NCBI GenBank assembly: GCA_934457415.1
Contig: CAKSHM010000005.1
Location: 62,001-126,000 of the forward strand
DNA length: 64,000 nt
DNA from: an uncultured Eubacteriales bacterium
GTDB taxonomy: Bacteria > Bacillota > Clostridia > Oscillospirales > Acutalibacteraceae
Reading direction: 5' to 3'
The notes beneath the pieces were generated by a model that ran no database searches, had not been told where the DNA came from, and saw nothing but the letters and a program-made list of their open reading frames with translations. Both the position numbers and the translations under genes were made by a program. Every line of letters starts with the position of its first letter. Position 1 is the stretch's first letter. This document shows positions 15,062-25,694 of the stretch, piece after piece.

Positions 15062-17163
15062 TGTCTAAATTGGTTATAGTCGAGTCGCCTACAAAGGTTA
15101 AAAGTATAAAAAAATATTTGGGATCGGGCTATGAAGTTATGGCTTCAATGGGCCATATCAGAGATTTGCCCAAATCAAAGCTCGGAGTTGATGTTGAGCA
15201 TAATTTCAAACTGCAATATATAAATATGCCTGACAAAAAAGAGGTTATAAAAAAGCTTCAGGAAGCCGCAAGGGAAAGTGACGGAGTAATTCTCGCGACC
15301 GACCCTGACCGCGAGGGAGAGGCAATTTCATGGCATCTTGCGCATATTTTAGCGCTTGACCTTAATGATGAAAACAGGGTTTCATTTAATGAAATCACAC
15401 AGAGCGGTGTTAAAAAAGGAATTTCAAATCCTCATAAAATCGATCTTAACCTTGTTGACGCTCAGCAGGCAAGAAGAGTCGTTGACAGAATAGTTGGTTA
15501 TAAATTAAGTCCGTTTTTGTGGAAAAAGGTTAAAAGCGGACTTTCCGCAGGAAGAGTTCAGACTGTCGCTTTAAGACTTATTGTTGAGCGCGAGCGCGAA
15601 ATCGAAAAGTTCAACAGCGAAGAATACTGGACTATCGACGCAAAGCTTTTAAGCGCAAGAAAGACCTTTGAAGCCAAGCTTTACGGTACTGCCGACGGCA
15701 AAAAAATCGATGAAATTAAGAATGAAGAATCCGCGAATAAAATCGTTGAGAATTTAAAGGACTGCGAGTATGTCGTTTCCTCTATAAAAAAAGGAACGAG
15801 AAACAAGCAGCCTGCCCCTCCTTTTATCACCTCCACTTTACAGCAGGAGGCTTCAAGAAAGCTCGGGTTTACGGGTCAAAGAACCATGAAGGTTGCTCAG
15901 CAGCTTTATGAAGGCGTAGACATTGAGGGAATAGGCGCAACCGGTCTTATAACCTATATGAGAACCGATTCATTAAGAATTTCCGAAGAGGCAAGAGCTG
16001 CGGCAAGCGGATATATAACAAATACCTTCGGTGCGGATTATCTTCCCGCCAAACCGCGTTATTTCAAAACAAAGAGCGGCGCTCAGGACGCGCATGAGGC
16101 TATAAGACCTACCGTAATAGATCTGGAGCCGGATAAGATAAAAGCTTCCTTAACCTCGGAGCAGTATAAGCTTTATAAACTTATCTGGTCAAGATTTATA
16201 GCGTCTTTAATGCAGGTATGTATTCAGAATACATGCGCTGTTGATATAAAGGCGGGAGATTACCTTTTTAAGGCAAGCGGATATTCGGTTAAGTTTGACG
16301 GATTTACCGTACTGTATGTTGAGGGAAGAGATGACGACGCGCAGGACGCAGCGGCACTTCCTTCAATGGACGAGGGTGATGTTCTGAAACTTAAGGAGTT
16401 AATGCCAAATCAGCATTTTACTCAGCCCCCTGCAAGATATACCGAGCCTACGCTTATCAAAGCGCTTGATGAAAACGGGATAGGAAGACCTTCAACTTAT
16501 GCTCCGATAATTTCAAATATTTTACAGCGTAATTATATCGAAAGGGATAAAAAGTCATTAAAGCCGACTCAGCTCGGAACGGTTATTTCCGACCTTATAG
16601 TTGAGTACTTCAAGAAGATAGTTGACGTTAAATTTACGGCAGGACTTGAAAAAAAGCTTGATAAAATAGGTGCCGGAGAGCTTGATTGGATTTCCACGAT
16701 TTCCGATTTCTATGAGGATTTCGACGCGCTTTATAAAAAAGCCGAAACATCATTAAACGGCAAAAGGGTAAAGGTTCCCGATGTCGAGACAGATGTTATC
16801 TGTGAAAAGTGCGGAAGAAAAATGGTTCTTAAAAACGGCAGATTCGGCAAGTTCTTAGCTTGCCCTGGATATCCGGAGTGCAAGAATACAAAGCCGGCTC
16901 CCGAAAACGAGGTAAATCAGCCCTGTCCGAAATGCGGCGCTCCGCTTATTAAAAGGGTTTCAAAAAAGGGTAAAAAGTTTTACGGTTGCTCTAATTATCC
17001 GAATTGTGATTTTGCTTCTCCCGGGGTTCCTACGGGTGAAATCTGCAAGGAATGCGGAAGCTATATTATAAACGGATTAAGGGGCAGAAAATACTGTATG
17101 AATTCCCAATGCCCGTCAAGAGCTAAGAAAACCGAGAAAAAGGCAGAAAATGAAAAAAATTAG
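15061..17163 (+). CDS. topA: DNA topoisomerase I
   Basis: Type IA topoisomerase that relaxes negative supercoils. 700 residues: TOPRIM domain first (LVIVESPTKVKSIKKYLG; TDPDREGEAISWH with the acidic DxDxE-type residues), then the cleavage core with catalytic Tyr299 in GLITYMRTDS. The tail has three zinc-ribbon units (about 580-690): CEKCGRKM..CPGYPEC, CPKCGAPL..CSNYPNC and CKECGSYI..CMNSQC. Start and stop overlap neighbours (1 base with dprA, 14 with trmFO), so it sits inside a coupled operon. Confidence 0.97.
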   Translation: MSKLVIVESPTKVKSIKKYLGSGYEVMASMGHIRDLPKSKLGVDVEHNFKLQYINMPDKKEVIKKLQEAARESDGVILATDPDREGEAISWHLAHILALDLNDENRVSFNEITQSGVKKGISNPHKIDLNLVDAQQARRVVDRIVGYKLSPFLWKKVKSGLSAGRVQTVALRLIVEREREIEKFNSEEYWTIDAKLLSARKTFEAKLYGTADGKKIDEIKNEESANKIVENLKDCEYVVSSIKKGTRNKQPAPPFITSTLQQEASRKLGFTGQRTMKVAQQLYEGVDIEGIGATGLITYMRTDSLRISEEARAAASGYITNTFGADYLPAKPRYFKTKSGAQDAHEAIRPTVIDLEPDKIKASLTSEQYKLYKLIWSRFIASLMQVCIQNTCAVDIKAGDYLFKASGYSVKFDGFTVLYVEGRDDDAQDAAALPSMDEGDVLKLKELMPNQHFTQPPARYTEPTLIKALDENGIGRPSTYAPIISNILQRNYIERDKKSLKPTQLGTVISDLIVEYFKKIVDVKFTAGLEKKLDKIGAGELDWISTISDFYEDFDALYKKAETSLNGKRVKVPDVETDVICEKCGRKMVLKNGRFGKFLACPGYPECKNTKPAPENEVNQPCPKCGAPLIKRVSKKGKKFYGCSNYPNCDFASPGVPTGEICKECGSYIINGLRGRKYCMNSQCPSRAKKTEKKAENEKN

Positions 17164-18460
17164 TGTTATAGGCGCAGGCTTGGCAGGCTGTGAGGCGGCA
17201 AAGGCAATAGCAAGAAAAGGTATTAAAGTCGACCTTTATGAAATGAAGCCTTTAAAAAAATCGCCTGCGCACAAATCCGATTTGTTTGCAGAGCTTGTTT
17301 GCTCGAATTCGCTTAAATGCTCGAGGATTGACTCCGCGGCGGGACTTTTAAAAGAAGAGGCAAGAAGGCTTGATTCGGTTTGTATGAAAGCAGCAAAAGA
17401 GTCATCAGTTGCCGCAGGCGGTGCCTTGGCGGTTGACAGGGATATATTTTCAAGCTTTATAACAGAAAGTATTTTAAAAGACGAAAATATTACCGTTAAG
17501 CATGAAATTGCAGAAAAAATCCCTGAGGACGAGATAACGGTAATTGCAACAGGTCCTCTTACGGACGGAACACTTGCTGAAAATATAGAAACCCTTTGTC
17601 AGGAAAACTCTTTGAGTTTTTTTGACGCGGCGGCTCCGATAGTCACCGCAAGCAGTATTGATATGTCAAAAGCCTTTTTTGCGTCAAGGTATGACAGGGA
17701 TGAAAGCGGACAGGGCGATTATATCAACTGCCCTATGAATAAGGAAGAATACGAAGGATTTTACACCGAGCTTATAAATGCAGAGTCCGCTCCGCTTAAG
17801 AATTTCGATAAACCGTTTAAGGTTTATGAGGGCTGTATGCCTGTTGAGGTATTGGCAAAGAGAGGACAGGATTCAATTCGTTTCGGACCGCTGAAGCCTG
17901 TCGGTCTTAAAGACCCGAGAACAGGGCACAGACCGTGGGCAGTAGTTCAGCTCAGAAAAGAAAATGCAAAGGGAAGCCTTTATAATCTTGTCGGATTTCA
18001 GACAAATCTTAAGTTTCCCGAGCAAAAAAGGGTTTTTTCTCTGATTCCCGGACTTGAAAATGCCGAATTTATGAGATACGGTGTAATGCACCGAAACACA
18101 TTTCTTAATTCAACAAGGCTATTAAATAAAAATCTTTCTTTAAAATCAAAACCGAACATTTTTTTTGCCGGACAGTTAACAGGCGTTGAGGGCTATATGG
18201 AATCCGCCGCCTGCGGAATTATAGCAGGAATGAACGCTGCAAATTTCGCTTTGGGAGAAAAACCGATTATTCTTCCCGAATTTACAATGATAGGTGCGCT
18301 TCTTAATTACATAACCGATGAAACGGTTTCCGATTTTCAGCCCATGGGCGCAAATTTCGGAATTCTGCCCGAGCTTAAGCATCATATAAGAGATAAGCGC
18401 GAGAGATATTCCTGCCTTTCAAACCGCTCGCTTTCGTGGTTTGATGAAAATATTAAATAA
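17150..18460 (+). CDS. trmFO: tRNA (uracil-54-C5)-methyltransferase, folate/FAD dependent
   Basis: Forms ribothymidine 54 in tRNA using methylenetetrahydrofolate and FADH2. 436 residues. The FAD motif VIGAGLAGCEAA is at 5-16, and the typical SDLFAELVCSNSLKC, GQGDYINCPMNKEEY and FGPLKPVGLKDPRTG segments follow. It sits behind topA, a common Firmicutes order. The 14-base overlap with topA points to coupled translation. Confidence 0.96.
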   Translation: MKKISVIGAGLAGCEAAKAIARKGIKVDLYEMKPLKKSPAHKSDLFAELVCSNSLKCSRIDSAAGLLKEEARRLDSVCMKAAKESSVAAGGALAVDRDIFSSFITESILKDENITVKHEIAEKIPEDEITVIATGPLTDGTLAENIETLCQENSLSFFDAAAPIVTASSIDMSKAFFASRYDRDESGQGDYINCPMNKEEYEGFYTELINAESAPLKNFDKPFKVYEGCMPVEVLAKRGQDSIRFGPLKPVGLKDPRTGHRPWAVVQLRKENAKGSLYNLVGFQTNLKFPEQKRVFSLIPGLENAEFMRYGVMHRNTFLNSTRLLNKNLSLKSKPNIFFAGQLTGVEGYMESAACGIIAGMNAANFALGEKPIILPEFTMIGALLNYITDETVSDFQPMGANFGILPELKHHIRDKRERYSCLSNRSLSWFDENIK

Positions 18461-18489
18461 TGCCTACCTCAGGCAGAACGGAGAAAAAT

Positions 18490-19473
18490 ATGAGAATAGT
18501 TATTGACGCTTTCGGCGGAGACAAAGCCCCTGTTTCAAATGTTTTGGGCGCGGCTCTCGCCTACGGAAAATTCGGAGTTGACATAACGCTTACAGGCGAT
18601 GAAAAAGCCATAAATAAAATAATATCAGATAATTCTCTCGATTTGGGTCCGAATTTTAAAATTGTTGATACAAAAGAAGTTTTCGATATGCATGAGGAAC
18701 CCACTTCAATTTTAAAAGAGCATATAAATTCTTCGCTCGGAAAGGCTTTTACAGAGCTTGCCGAAGACAGAGCCGACGCATTGGTTTCCGCAGGTTCAAC
18801 AGGAGCCATAGTTGTCGGCGGAACTCTTATTGTTAAAAGAATAAGGGGAATAAAAAGACCTGCTCTGGCAGGAATTATGCCGTCGCCTAACGGTAATTAT
18901 ATGCTTATGGATATGGGTGCCAATTCCGATTGCAGACCCGAAATGCTTAAGCAGTTTGCGGTTATGTCGGATATTTATCTTAAAAATGTTTCGGAAATAA
19001 ATAATCCGAAAATCGGACTTTTGAATATCGGCACCGAGTCGACAAAAGGCGATGAGCTTCACAAAGAGGCTTTTGAGCTTTTAAAGGACAGCGGTCTTAA
19101 TTTTATCGGTAACATTGAAGCAAGAGATATGCCAAAAGGCGGATTTGACGCTGTTATAACCGACGGATTTTCGGGAAATATAGCTTTAAAAGCCATGGAG
19201 GGAACTGCCCTTATGATGTTTTCGGAGCTTAAAAAGGCATTTTATTCCTCGTTTAAAAATAAGCTTGCCGCAGCCGTCCTTAAAAAAGATCTTTACAAAA
19301 TAAAGAAAATGATGGACAGCTCCGAAGTCGGAGGCGCCCCGTTACTCGGAGTTAAAAAGCCTGTTATTAAAGCTCACGGAAGCAGTGACGAAAAGGCGAT
19401 AATGAATGCCGTAAGACAGGCAATCGCATTTACCGAAAACGATATTATCGGTAAAATCAGCGATAATATTTAA
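18490..19473 (+). CDS. plsX: phosphate acyltransferase PlsX
   Basis: Converts acyl-ACP to acyl-phosphate for phosphatidic acid synthesis. 327 residues from ATG 18490, chosen because GGAG (18480-18483) lies 6 bases upstream and the protein then starts MRIVIDAFGGDKAP, as in the family. A longer in-frame start at 18460 overlaps trmFO. Motifs VSAGSTGAIVVG, GIMPSPNGNYMLMDMGANSDC and VITDGFSGNIALKAMEG are visible. fabD, fabG and acpP, often found between plsX and rnc, are absent here. Confidence 0.95.
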   Translation: MRIVIDAFGGDKAPVSNVLGAALAYGKFGVDITLTGDEKAINKIISDNSLDLGPNFKIVDTKEVFDMHEEPTSILKEHINSSLGKAFTELAEDRADALVSAGSTGAIVVGGTLIVKRIRGIKRPALAGIMPSPNGNYMLMDMGANSDCRPEMLKQFAVMSDIYLKNVSEINNPKIGLLNIGTESTKGDELHKEAFELLKDSGLNFIGNIEARDMPKGGFDAVITDGFSGNIALKAMEGTALMMFSELKKAFYSSFKNKLAAAVLKKDLYKIKKMMDSSEVGGAPLLGVKKPVIKAHGSSDEKAIMNAVRQAIAFTENDIIGKISDNI

Positions 19474-19489
19474 GATAAAAGGTGATTTA

Positions 19490-20170
19490 ATGCTTTCTCT
19501 TGAAAACAGGTTAAATTATAAATTCAATAATATAAAATTGCTTGAAAACGCTCTTACTCATTCCTCATACGCAAACGAGGCTAAAAACGGAATAACCTCG
19601 AATGAAAGGCTTGAATTTTTAGGCGATTCGGTGCTTTCGATAATAGTCTCCGATTATATTTTCAAAAAATTTCCTAATATGCCCGAGGGCGAACTGACGA
19701 GACTGAGAGCGTCTCTTGTATGCGAAAAGGCATTGTGCGAATTTTCAAGAGAGTTAAAAATCGGCGATTATTTAAAGCTCGGAAAGGGCGAAGAAAAAGG
19801 CGGAGGAAGAGACAGAGACTCAATCCTTGCCGACGCTTTTGAAGCGGTTTTGGCCGCAATATATCTTGACGGCGGAATGGAACCTGCAAAAAAACATGTT
19901 ATGAATTTCGTTTTAAGAGAAATTAAGCACCATTCGTCCGAAGACAGCTTTAAGGATTATAAAACGGTTCTGCAGGAAATTATTCAGAGAAATCCCGAAG
20001 AGAATCTGACTTATATACTTACAGATGAATCGGGTCCGGATCATGATAAATCTTTTACGGTTGAGGTACATCTTAACTCGAATGTTATCGGAAAGGGAAC
20101 AGGCAAAAGCAAGAAGCAGGCTGAGCAGATGGCGGCGAAGGAAGCTTTAAAGCTTATGGGAGAAGACTGA
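19490..20170 (+). CDS. rnc: ribonuclease III
   Basis: Double-strand-specific endoribonuclease for rRNA and mRNA processing. 226 residues: the catalytic domain has the signature NERLEFLGDSVLSI with its acidic active-site residues, plus LADAFEAVLAAIYLDGG. The C-terminal dsRNA-binding domain (about 155-224) ends GKSKKQAEQMAAKEALKLM. It lies 16 bases after plsX, with AAAGGTG before the ATG, and overlaps the radical SAM gene by one base. Confidence 0.97.
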   Translation: MLSLENRLNYKFNNIKLLENALTHSSYANEAKNGITSNERLEFLGDSVLSIIVSDYIFKKFPNMPEGELTRLRASLVCEKALCEFSRELKIGDYLKLGKGEEKGGGRDRDSILADAFEAVLAAIYLDGGMEPAKKHVMNFVLREIKHHSSEDSFKDYKTVLQEIIQRNPEENLTYILTDESGPDHDKSFTVEVHLNSNVIGKGTGKSKKQAEQMAAKEALKLMGED

Positions 20171-21162
20171 TGTCCGCTCATTCAAATATTGCCGTGTTTG
20201 TTCCGCATTTGGGCTGTAAACACCTTTGTAGCTTTTGCAATCAAAATCTTATAACAGGCTGTCATGAGCAGGTTAAAGCAGAAGATGTTGACGAGGCGGT
20301 TAAAATTTCCCTGAAAAGCAAAAATTATGACCCTGAAAATTCTGAAATTGCTTTTTTCGGCGGCAGTTTTACGGCAATTGAAAAAAGCTATATGATAAAG
20401 CTTTTAAAAGCCGCTTATAAATATGTTCTGTCAAAAGAAACTGCAGGAATCAGAATTTCAACAAGGCCGGATGCGATAAACACGGAAATTCTCGATATTT
20501 TAAAATGCTACGGAGTGACTTCAATCGAGCTCGGAGCGCAAAGCATGAAGGATGAGGTGCTTTCGGCAAATAACCGGGGACATACCGCTCAGGATGTTTA
20601 TAATGCAAGCGAACTTATAAAGAATTACGGGTTTTCATTAGGCTTACAGATGATGACAGGGCTTTATAAAAGTACTGAAAGCGACGAAATCTATACGGCT
20701 GAAAGGTTCGCGGAAATAAGACCTAAAACCGTGAGGATTTATCCGACAATCACCTTAAAAAATACCGAGCTTGAAAAAAAGTTTCATGAAAAAGAATATT
20801 TTCCGCCGACACTTGAAGACTCTGTTAAGCTTTGCGCAAGGCTCTTTACCTTTTTTACCGAACGCGGTATAAAGGTTATAAGGCTCGGTCTTCATTCAAT
20901 AGAGCCGGACTCCTATGTTGCGGGACCGTGGCATCCTGCTTTCAGCGAGCTTTGCCAATCGGAAATTATGCTTAAAAAAATTAAGGAACAGCTTAATATA
21001 AAGGGAAAATATATAATTTATGTAAATAATTATTTTGTCTCAAAGACTATCGGACAGAAGAAATCAAATATAATCGAATTAAAAAATTCGGGTTATGACT
21101 GCCGTGTCAAAAGCGATCCGAATTTAAAAAACTATGAAATAAAAATCGAAAGGTGCGGGTGA
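20170..21162 (+). CDS. radical SAM protein, Elp3/YhcC-like
   Basis: A 330-residue radical SAM enzyme. The 4Fe-4S cluster cysteines are C16, C20 and C23 (CKHLCSFCNQN), followed by FFGGSFTAI, ISTRPDAI and SIELGAQSMKDEVL, which are typical radical SAM/Elp3 core strands. The C-terminal part (about 230-330) ends in a small conserved domain found in this subfamily. The subfamily is regularly encoded between rnc and smc in Clostridia. Substrate unknown; RNA modification is a common guess for relatives. Confidence 0.88.
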   Translation: MSAHSNIAVFVPHLGCKHLCSFCNQNLITGCHEQVKAEDVDEAVKISLKSKNYDPENSEIAFFGGSFTAIEKSYMIKLLKAAYKYVLSKETAGIRISTRPDAINTEILDILKCYGVTSIELGAQSMKDEVLSANNRGHTAQDVYNASELIKNYGFSLGLQMMTGLYKSTESDEIYTAERFAEIRPKTVRIYPTITLKNTELEKKFHEKEYFPPTLEDSVKLCARLFTFFTERGIKVIRLGLHSIEPDSYVAGPWHPAFSELCQSEIMLKKIKEQLNIKGKYIIYVNNYFVSKTIGQKKSNIIELKNSGYDCRVKSDPNLKNYEIKIERCG

Positions 21163-24100
21163 AAAGCGTGCTTTTAAGTTCAATTCAAATAGTCGGTTTT
21201 AAATCCTTTGCTGATAAAACCGTTTTAAAATTCGGAAAAGGAATAACCGCTGTTGTCGGGCCTAACGGAAGCGGCAAGAGCAATATTTCCGACGCCGTAA
21301 GATGGGTTTTGGGAGAACAGTCGACAAAAAGTCTGCGCGGACAGTCAATGGAAGATGTAATTTTCGGCGGTACGGATAAAAGAAGACCGCACGGCTATTG
21401 CGAGGTAACTCTTAATATTGACAATTCCGACAGAACTCTGAACTTTGATAACGATTCGATTTCGGTCACAAGAAGATATTACCGCTCACATGAAAGCGAA
21501 TATCTTATAAATAATGTTTCGGTAAGGCTTAAGGATGTTCATGAGCTTTTTATGGATACCGGACTCGGACGCGACGGCTATTCAATGATAGGACAGGGAA
21601 AAATTGACACCATTATAAGCTCCCGTTCGGATGAAAGACGCGATATTTTCGAAGAGGCTTCGGGAATATCGAAATACAGATACAGAAAAACCGAGGCTGA
21701 AAGAAAGCTTACTGCCGCCGAGGATAACCTGCTTCGCCTTAAGGACATTATGGATGAGCTTGAATCGCGCGTGGGACCTTTAAAGGAGCAGAGCGAAAAA
21801 GCCGAAAAATTCCTTGATTTTGCCGAGAGAAGAAAAAAGCTTGAAATCGGGCTCTGGCTTTATACGCTTAACAATTCAAAGGATATGTTAAGGTCGCAGG
21901 AAAGCAAAATTGCCGCCGCAGAGCTTAAATACAAGGAGATTGAAAACGCTCTTTCAGATTTTGATAAAATGGCTGAGGAAAACAGCGAAAGATTCAGTCA
22001 ACTGACATCAAGGATTGAAACCGAAAGAAATAATATCGCTTCATATAATGAAGAATCCGCAAAGCTTGAGGGTTCGATTTCTGTTCTTAAAAATGATATT
22101 TTACATAACAAAGAAACAATTTTAAGACTTGAAAACGAAAAAAACGAGCTTAACAATACGGATAATGCCGTAAAAGAAGAAATTGAGTTAAAAAAGCGAC
22201 TTGCCGCAGAAAAAAATGAAAAGGTAAATTCTTATAATGAAGAGCTTTCAAGGCTGGAAGAAGAACTTTCGGGTCTTTTGTCAGACAGTGAAAATCTTTC
22301 AAGACAAATTGAAGAGCTTGTTTTAAAGCTTAACGGTTTATCTAATGAAGAATCCGACTCAAAGGTTGCTATGATAACCTCTAAAACCGCCGCTGAAGAA
22401 ATAACCGAAAGGAGAAAATCGCTTGACGGTTTGATTTCACAGTCAAAATCCGAGCTTGAAGAGGTTAAGGCGGAAGTCGGTGAAACCGAAGAGCTTTTAA
22501 AGAAAACAGAGGAAAATATTTCTTCATACACCAACACCCTAAGCGGTTATGAATTAAGACTTAAAAACCGCACCGAAACCGTTGAAGACCTGACTGCAAA
22601 ATACAATGAAACAGTATTGGATATTGACGCAAAAAAACGCAGAATTCAGATTCTTGAAGAGCTTGAAAGAAATATGGAGGGCTTTTCGCATGCTGTAAAA
22701 AGCGTTATGAATTTATCAAAAAGCGGAGTTTTGCGCGGAATCCGCGGTCCCGTATCAAAGATAATAACTGTAGATAAAAAGTATTCGGTCGCTATTGAAA
22801 CCGCGCTCGGCAATACTTTGCAGAACATTATCGTAGATACCGATTCTGACGCTAAAAGAGCAATAAATTCTCTTAAAACAAGCAATTCCGGAAGAGCGAC
22901 ATTTATGCCGCTGACTTCTATGCGCCCGAGGGAGCTTAAGGAGTCGGGCTTTGATTCGGTTTATGGTTTTGTCGGTATCGCAAGCGATCTTGTTAATGCC
23001 GATAAGGAATATATGCCGATAATTAAATATCTTCTCGGAGCAACTGTTATTACCGAGGATATTGACAGCGCGGCTTCTCTTGCCAAGAAATACGGTTACA
23101 GAGTAAAGGTGGTTTCGCTTGACGGACAGGTTATAAATGCGGGCGGCTCGCTTACCGGCGGCTCGCTGGTTAAGCAGGCGGGACTTTTAAGCAGAGCGGC
23201 TGATATCGAAAGAATAAAAGAACAGGTTAAAAAGCTTGAAGAAAAGGAAAGCGCTTTAAAATCCGATTTAGAGTCGGCAAAACAGGATATGAATGCGGTT
23301 AATGCCGATATTGTCGCTGTTAAAGCTGATTTGACCAATTCAAACGAGGATAAAATCAGAACAGTTTCCGAGCTTAAAAGGCTTGAAGGAATTCTTGAAG
23401 GATTGAAAGAAAACCTTGAAAGCTTAGAAAAAGAAAAGACCTCAGGAGAAGAAAAAGAAAAGGCTTTACTTGATAAATATAATAAAGCTAAAATAAAAAT
23501 TGAAGAAATAACGTCATCAAAGCTTGAAATTCAGTCAAAGATTGACGATATGACAGGCGGAAGAAGTACATTGACAGAAAACAGGGAAGAGCTTTCGGAA
23601 AAAATAACATCTGTTAAGCTTAAAGCTGTTTCAGACGAAAAGGATGCAAAGCTTCTTTTAAATCAGGCTGAGGATTTGGAAAATTCGATCGAGGACAGGG
23701 CTTTAAGAACGGAAGATATCAACTCTCAGATTGCCGCTGTCGATTTTAAAATAAAAGGTCTTAATGAGGAAATTGTTTCTGCAAATGACAAAACAGATGA
23801 CCTTTCCTTTAAGGTTAAAGAGGCAAACACCTTGATTGAAAAGCTTATGCAGGAAAGAAACGAGACTGAGAAAACGGGCGTAGAGCTTAGAAACAATGAA
23901 CGAGAGCGCACGGGCGAGCGCGAAAAGATAAGCGGTGAGCTTGCAAGGCTTACAGAGCGCAAAGATGTTATGATGCGAGAGTATGACGATGTCATAAGAC
24001 AGCTCTATGACGAATACCAGCTGACTAAGAGCGAGGCTGAAAGTATCGGAATTTCCGTTGAAAAACCGAGCGAGGTCAAAAAAGAGCTTAACGAAGTCAA

Positions 24101-24749
24101 GTCGAAAATCAGGTCTTTAGGCAATGTAAATGTTTCGGCCATTGAGGAATATAAAGAGGTCAAGGAACGCTATGATTTTATGAAGGCTCAGATTGACGAT
24201 GTTGAGAAATCGCGCACAGAGCTTCATAAGCTTATAAATCAGCTGACTTCTCAAATGCAGGAGCTTTTTGTTGCAGGATTCGGTAAGATAAACGAAAACT
24301 TTACAAAAACCTTTAAGGAGCTTTTCGGCGGCGGAGAGGCAAGCTTAAGGCTCACAGACCCGGAAAACATACTTGAAAGCGGAATTGATATCGAGGCAAG
24401 GCTGCCGGGTAAAAATGTTCCCAGCCTTGACGGACTTTCGGGCGGAGAAAAAGCACTGGTTGCGCTTTCGATTTATTTTGCTATAATGGAAGTAAATGCT
24501 CCGCCTTTCTGCTTCTTAGACGAGGTTGATACCGCGCTTGACGATATAAACGTTGACAGATTTGCGGACTATATGAAAAGGTCGGGTTTTCCGACACAGT
24601 TTATCTGCGTTACCCACCGAAGAGGAACTATGGAAGCTGCGGATATGCTTTACGGTGTAACCATGCAGGAAAAGGGTGTAACAAAGCTTTTGGAGCTTAA
24701 TGTTGCCGAGCTTGAAAAGAAGCTTCTGTTAAATTCACAGACAGCTTAA
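21153..24749 (+). CDS. smc: chromosome partition protein SMC
   Basis: Condensin ATPase that organises and segregates the chromosome. 1198 residues: Walker A GPNGSGKSNISDAVRWVLG near residue 36, long coiled coil (about 170-510), hinge around 515-660 (MEGFSHAVKSVM to INAGGSLTGGSLV), second coiled coil, then the signature LSGGEKALVALSIYFAIM and Walker B PFCFLDEVDTALDD. The start could be GTG 21153, 21159 or 21168; the last gives the usual VLLSSIQIVGFKSF start. ftsY follows, as in many Firmicutes; scpA and scpB are not in the window. Confidence 0.96.
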   Translation: MRVKSVLLSSIQIVGFKSFADKTVLKFGKGITAVVGPNGSGKSNISDAVRWVLGEQSTKSLRGQSMEDVIFGGTDKRRPHGYCEVTLNIDNSDRTLNFDNDSISVTRRYYRSHESEYLINNVSVRLKDVHELFMDTGLGRDGYSMIGQGKIDTIISSRSDERRDIFEEASGISKYRYRKTEAERKLTAAEDNLLRLKDIMDELESRVGPLKEQSEKAEKFLDFAERRKKLEIGLWLYTLNNSKDMLRSQESKIAAAELKYKEIENALSDFDKMAEENSERFSQLTSRIETERNNIASYNEESAKLEGSISVLKNDILHNKETILRLENEKNELNNTDNAVKEEIELKKRLAAEKNEKVNSYNEELSRLEEELSGLLSDSENLSRQIEELVLKLNGLSNEESDSKVAMITSKTAAEEITERRKSLDGLISQSKSELEEVKAEVGETEELLKKTEENISSYTNTLSGYELRLKNRTETVEDLTAKYNETVLDIDAKKRRIQILEELERNMEGFSHAVKSVMNLSKSGVLRGIRGPVSKIITVDKKYSVAIETALGNTLQNIIVDTDSDAKRAINSLKTSNSGRATFMPLTSMRPRELKESGFDSVYGFVGIASDLVNADKEYMPIIKYLLGATVITEDIDSAASLAKKYGYRVKVVSLDGQVINAGGSLTGGSLVKQAGLLSRAADIERIKEQVKKLEEKESALKSDLESAKQDMNAVNADIVAVKADLTNSNEDKIRTVSELKRLEGILEGLKENLESLEKEKTSGEEKEKALLDKYNKAKIKIEEITSSKLEIQSKIDDMTGGRSTLTENREELSEKITSVKLKAVSDEKDAKLLLNQAEDLENSIEDRALRTEDINSQIAAVDFKIKGLNEEIVSANDKTDDLSFKVKEANTLIEKLMQERNETEKTGVELRNNERERTGEREKISGELARLTERKDVMMREYDDVIRQLYDEYQLTKSEAESIGISVEKPSEVKKELNEVKSKIRSLGNVNVSAIEEYKEVKERYDFMKAQIDDVEKSRTELHKLINQLTSQMQELFVAGFGKINENFTKTFKELFGGGEASLRLTDPENILESGIDIEARLPGKNVPSLDGLSGGEKALVALSIYFAIMEVNAPPFCFLDEVDTALDDINVDRFADYMKRSGFPTQFICVTHRRGTMEAADMLYGVTMQEKGVTKLLELNVAELEKKLLLNSQTA

Positions 24750-24773
24750 AACAATTTTTTTCGAGGTAAAACA

Positions 24774-25694
24774 ATGGGATTTTTCAGCAAAATAAAGGAA
24801 GGTCTTTTAAAGACCAAAAATTCTATAAGCGGCGGAATTCAAAGCGTTATAAACAGCTTTACAAAAATTGATGAGGATTTGTTTGAAGAGTTAGAAGAAA
24901 TTCTTATATCTTCGGATATAGGTTTTGCGGCGTCCGAAGAAATCTGCGACAGACTCAGAAAAAAGGTTAAAGAAACAGGAATTACAGATCCCGAAATGAT
25001 AAAAGGTCTTTTACACGATATAATTGTTGAAATGTTAGGAAATGATGAAGGCCTTAAAATATCCACAAAACCATCTGTAATTCTTGTTATAGGGGTAAAC
25101 GGAGTCGGTAAAACAACTTCAATAGGTAAGCTTGCCGCATTTTTAAAGGCTCAGGGCAAAAAGGTGACCTTGGGCGCTGCCGATACATTCCGCGCCGCCG
25201 CTATCGACCAGCTCGGAATCTGGGCTGAAAGAGCGGGTGTAAGTATGGTTAAGAGTGTTGAGGGAACAGATCCTGCATCGGTAGTTTTCGATACGATAAA
25301 TTCCGCAAAATCAAAAGGCAGCGATGTTATTATCTGCGATACCGCCGGCAGACTTCATAACAAGAAAAATCTTATGGACGAGCTTGCCAAGATAAACAGA
25401 GTTATAAAAAGAGAACTTCCCGACGCCGATTTTGAAACTCTGCTTGTATTAGACGCGGCAACAGGACAGAATGCGGTAAATCAGGCAAAAGAATTCAAAG
25501 AGGTTACCGATATCACGGGAATAGTTCTTACTAAGCTTGACGGAACCGCAAAGGGTGGAATTATAATACCAATTAAGGCAGAACTCGGAATTCCGGTTAA
25601 ATTTGTCGGCGTAGGTGAAGGAACAGATGATTTGCAGCCTTTTAATTCAAAAGAATTTACTGACGGAATAATATCTCTTGGAGAAGACGAATGA
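24774..25694 (+). CDS. ftsY: signal recognition particle receptor FtsY
   Basis: SRP-family GTPase that docks ribosome-SRP complexes at the membrane. 306 residues, the short Firmicutes form without a long acidic A domain: N helical bundle (about 1-95), then NG domain with G1 GVNGVGKTT at 107-115, DTFRAAAIDQL, DTAGRLHNKKNLM and TKLDGTAKGG. It has GAGG before the ATG, lies 24 bases after smc, and overlaps rdgB by ATGA. Confidence 0.97.
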   Translation: MGFFSKIKEGLLKTKNSISGGIQSVINSFTKIDEDLFEELEEILISSDIGFAASEEICDRLRKKVKETGITDPEMIKGLLHDIIVEMLGNDEGLKISTKPSVILVIGVNGVGKTTSIGKLAAFLKAQGKKVTLGAADTFRAAAIDQLGIWAERAGVSMVKSVEGTDPASVVFDTINSAKSKGSDVIICDTAGRLHNKKNLMDELAKINRVIKRELPDADFETLLVLDAATGQNAVNQAKEFKEVTDITGIVLTKLDGTAKGGIIIPIKAELGIPVKFVGVGEGTDDLQPFNSKEFTDGIISLGEDE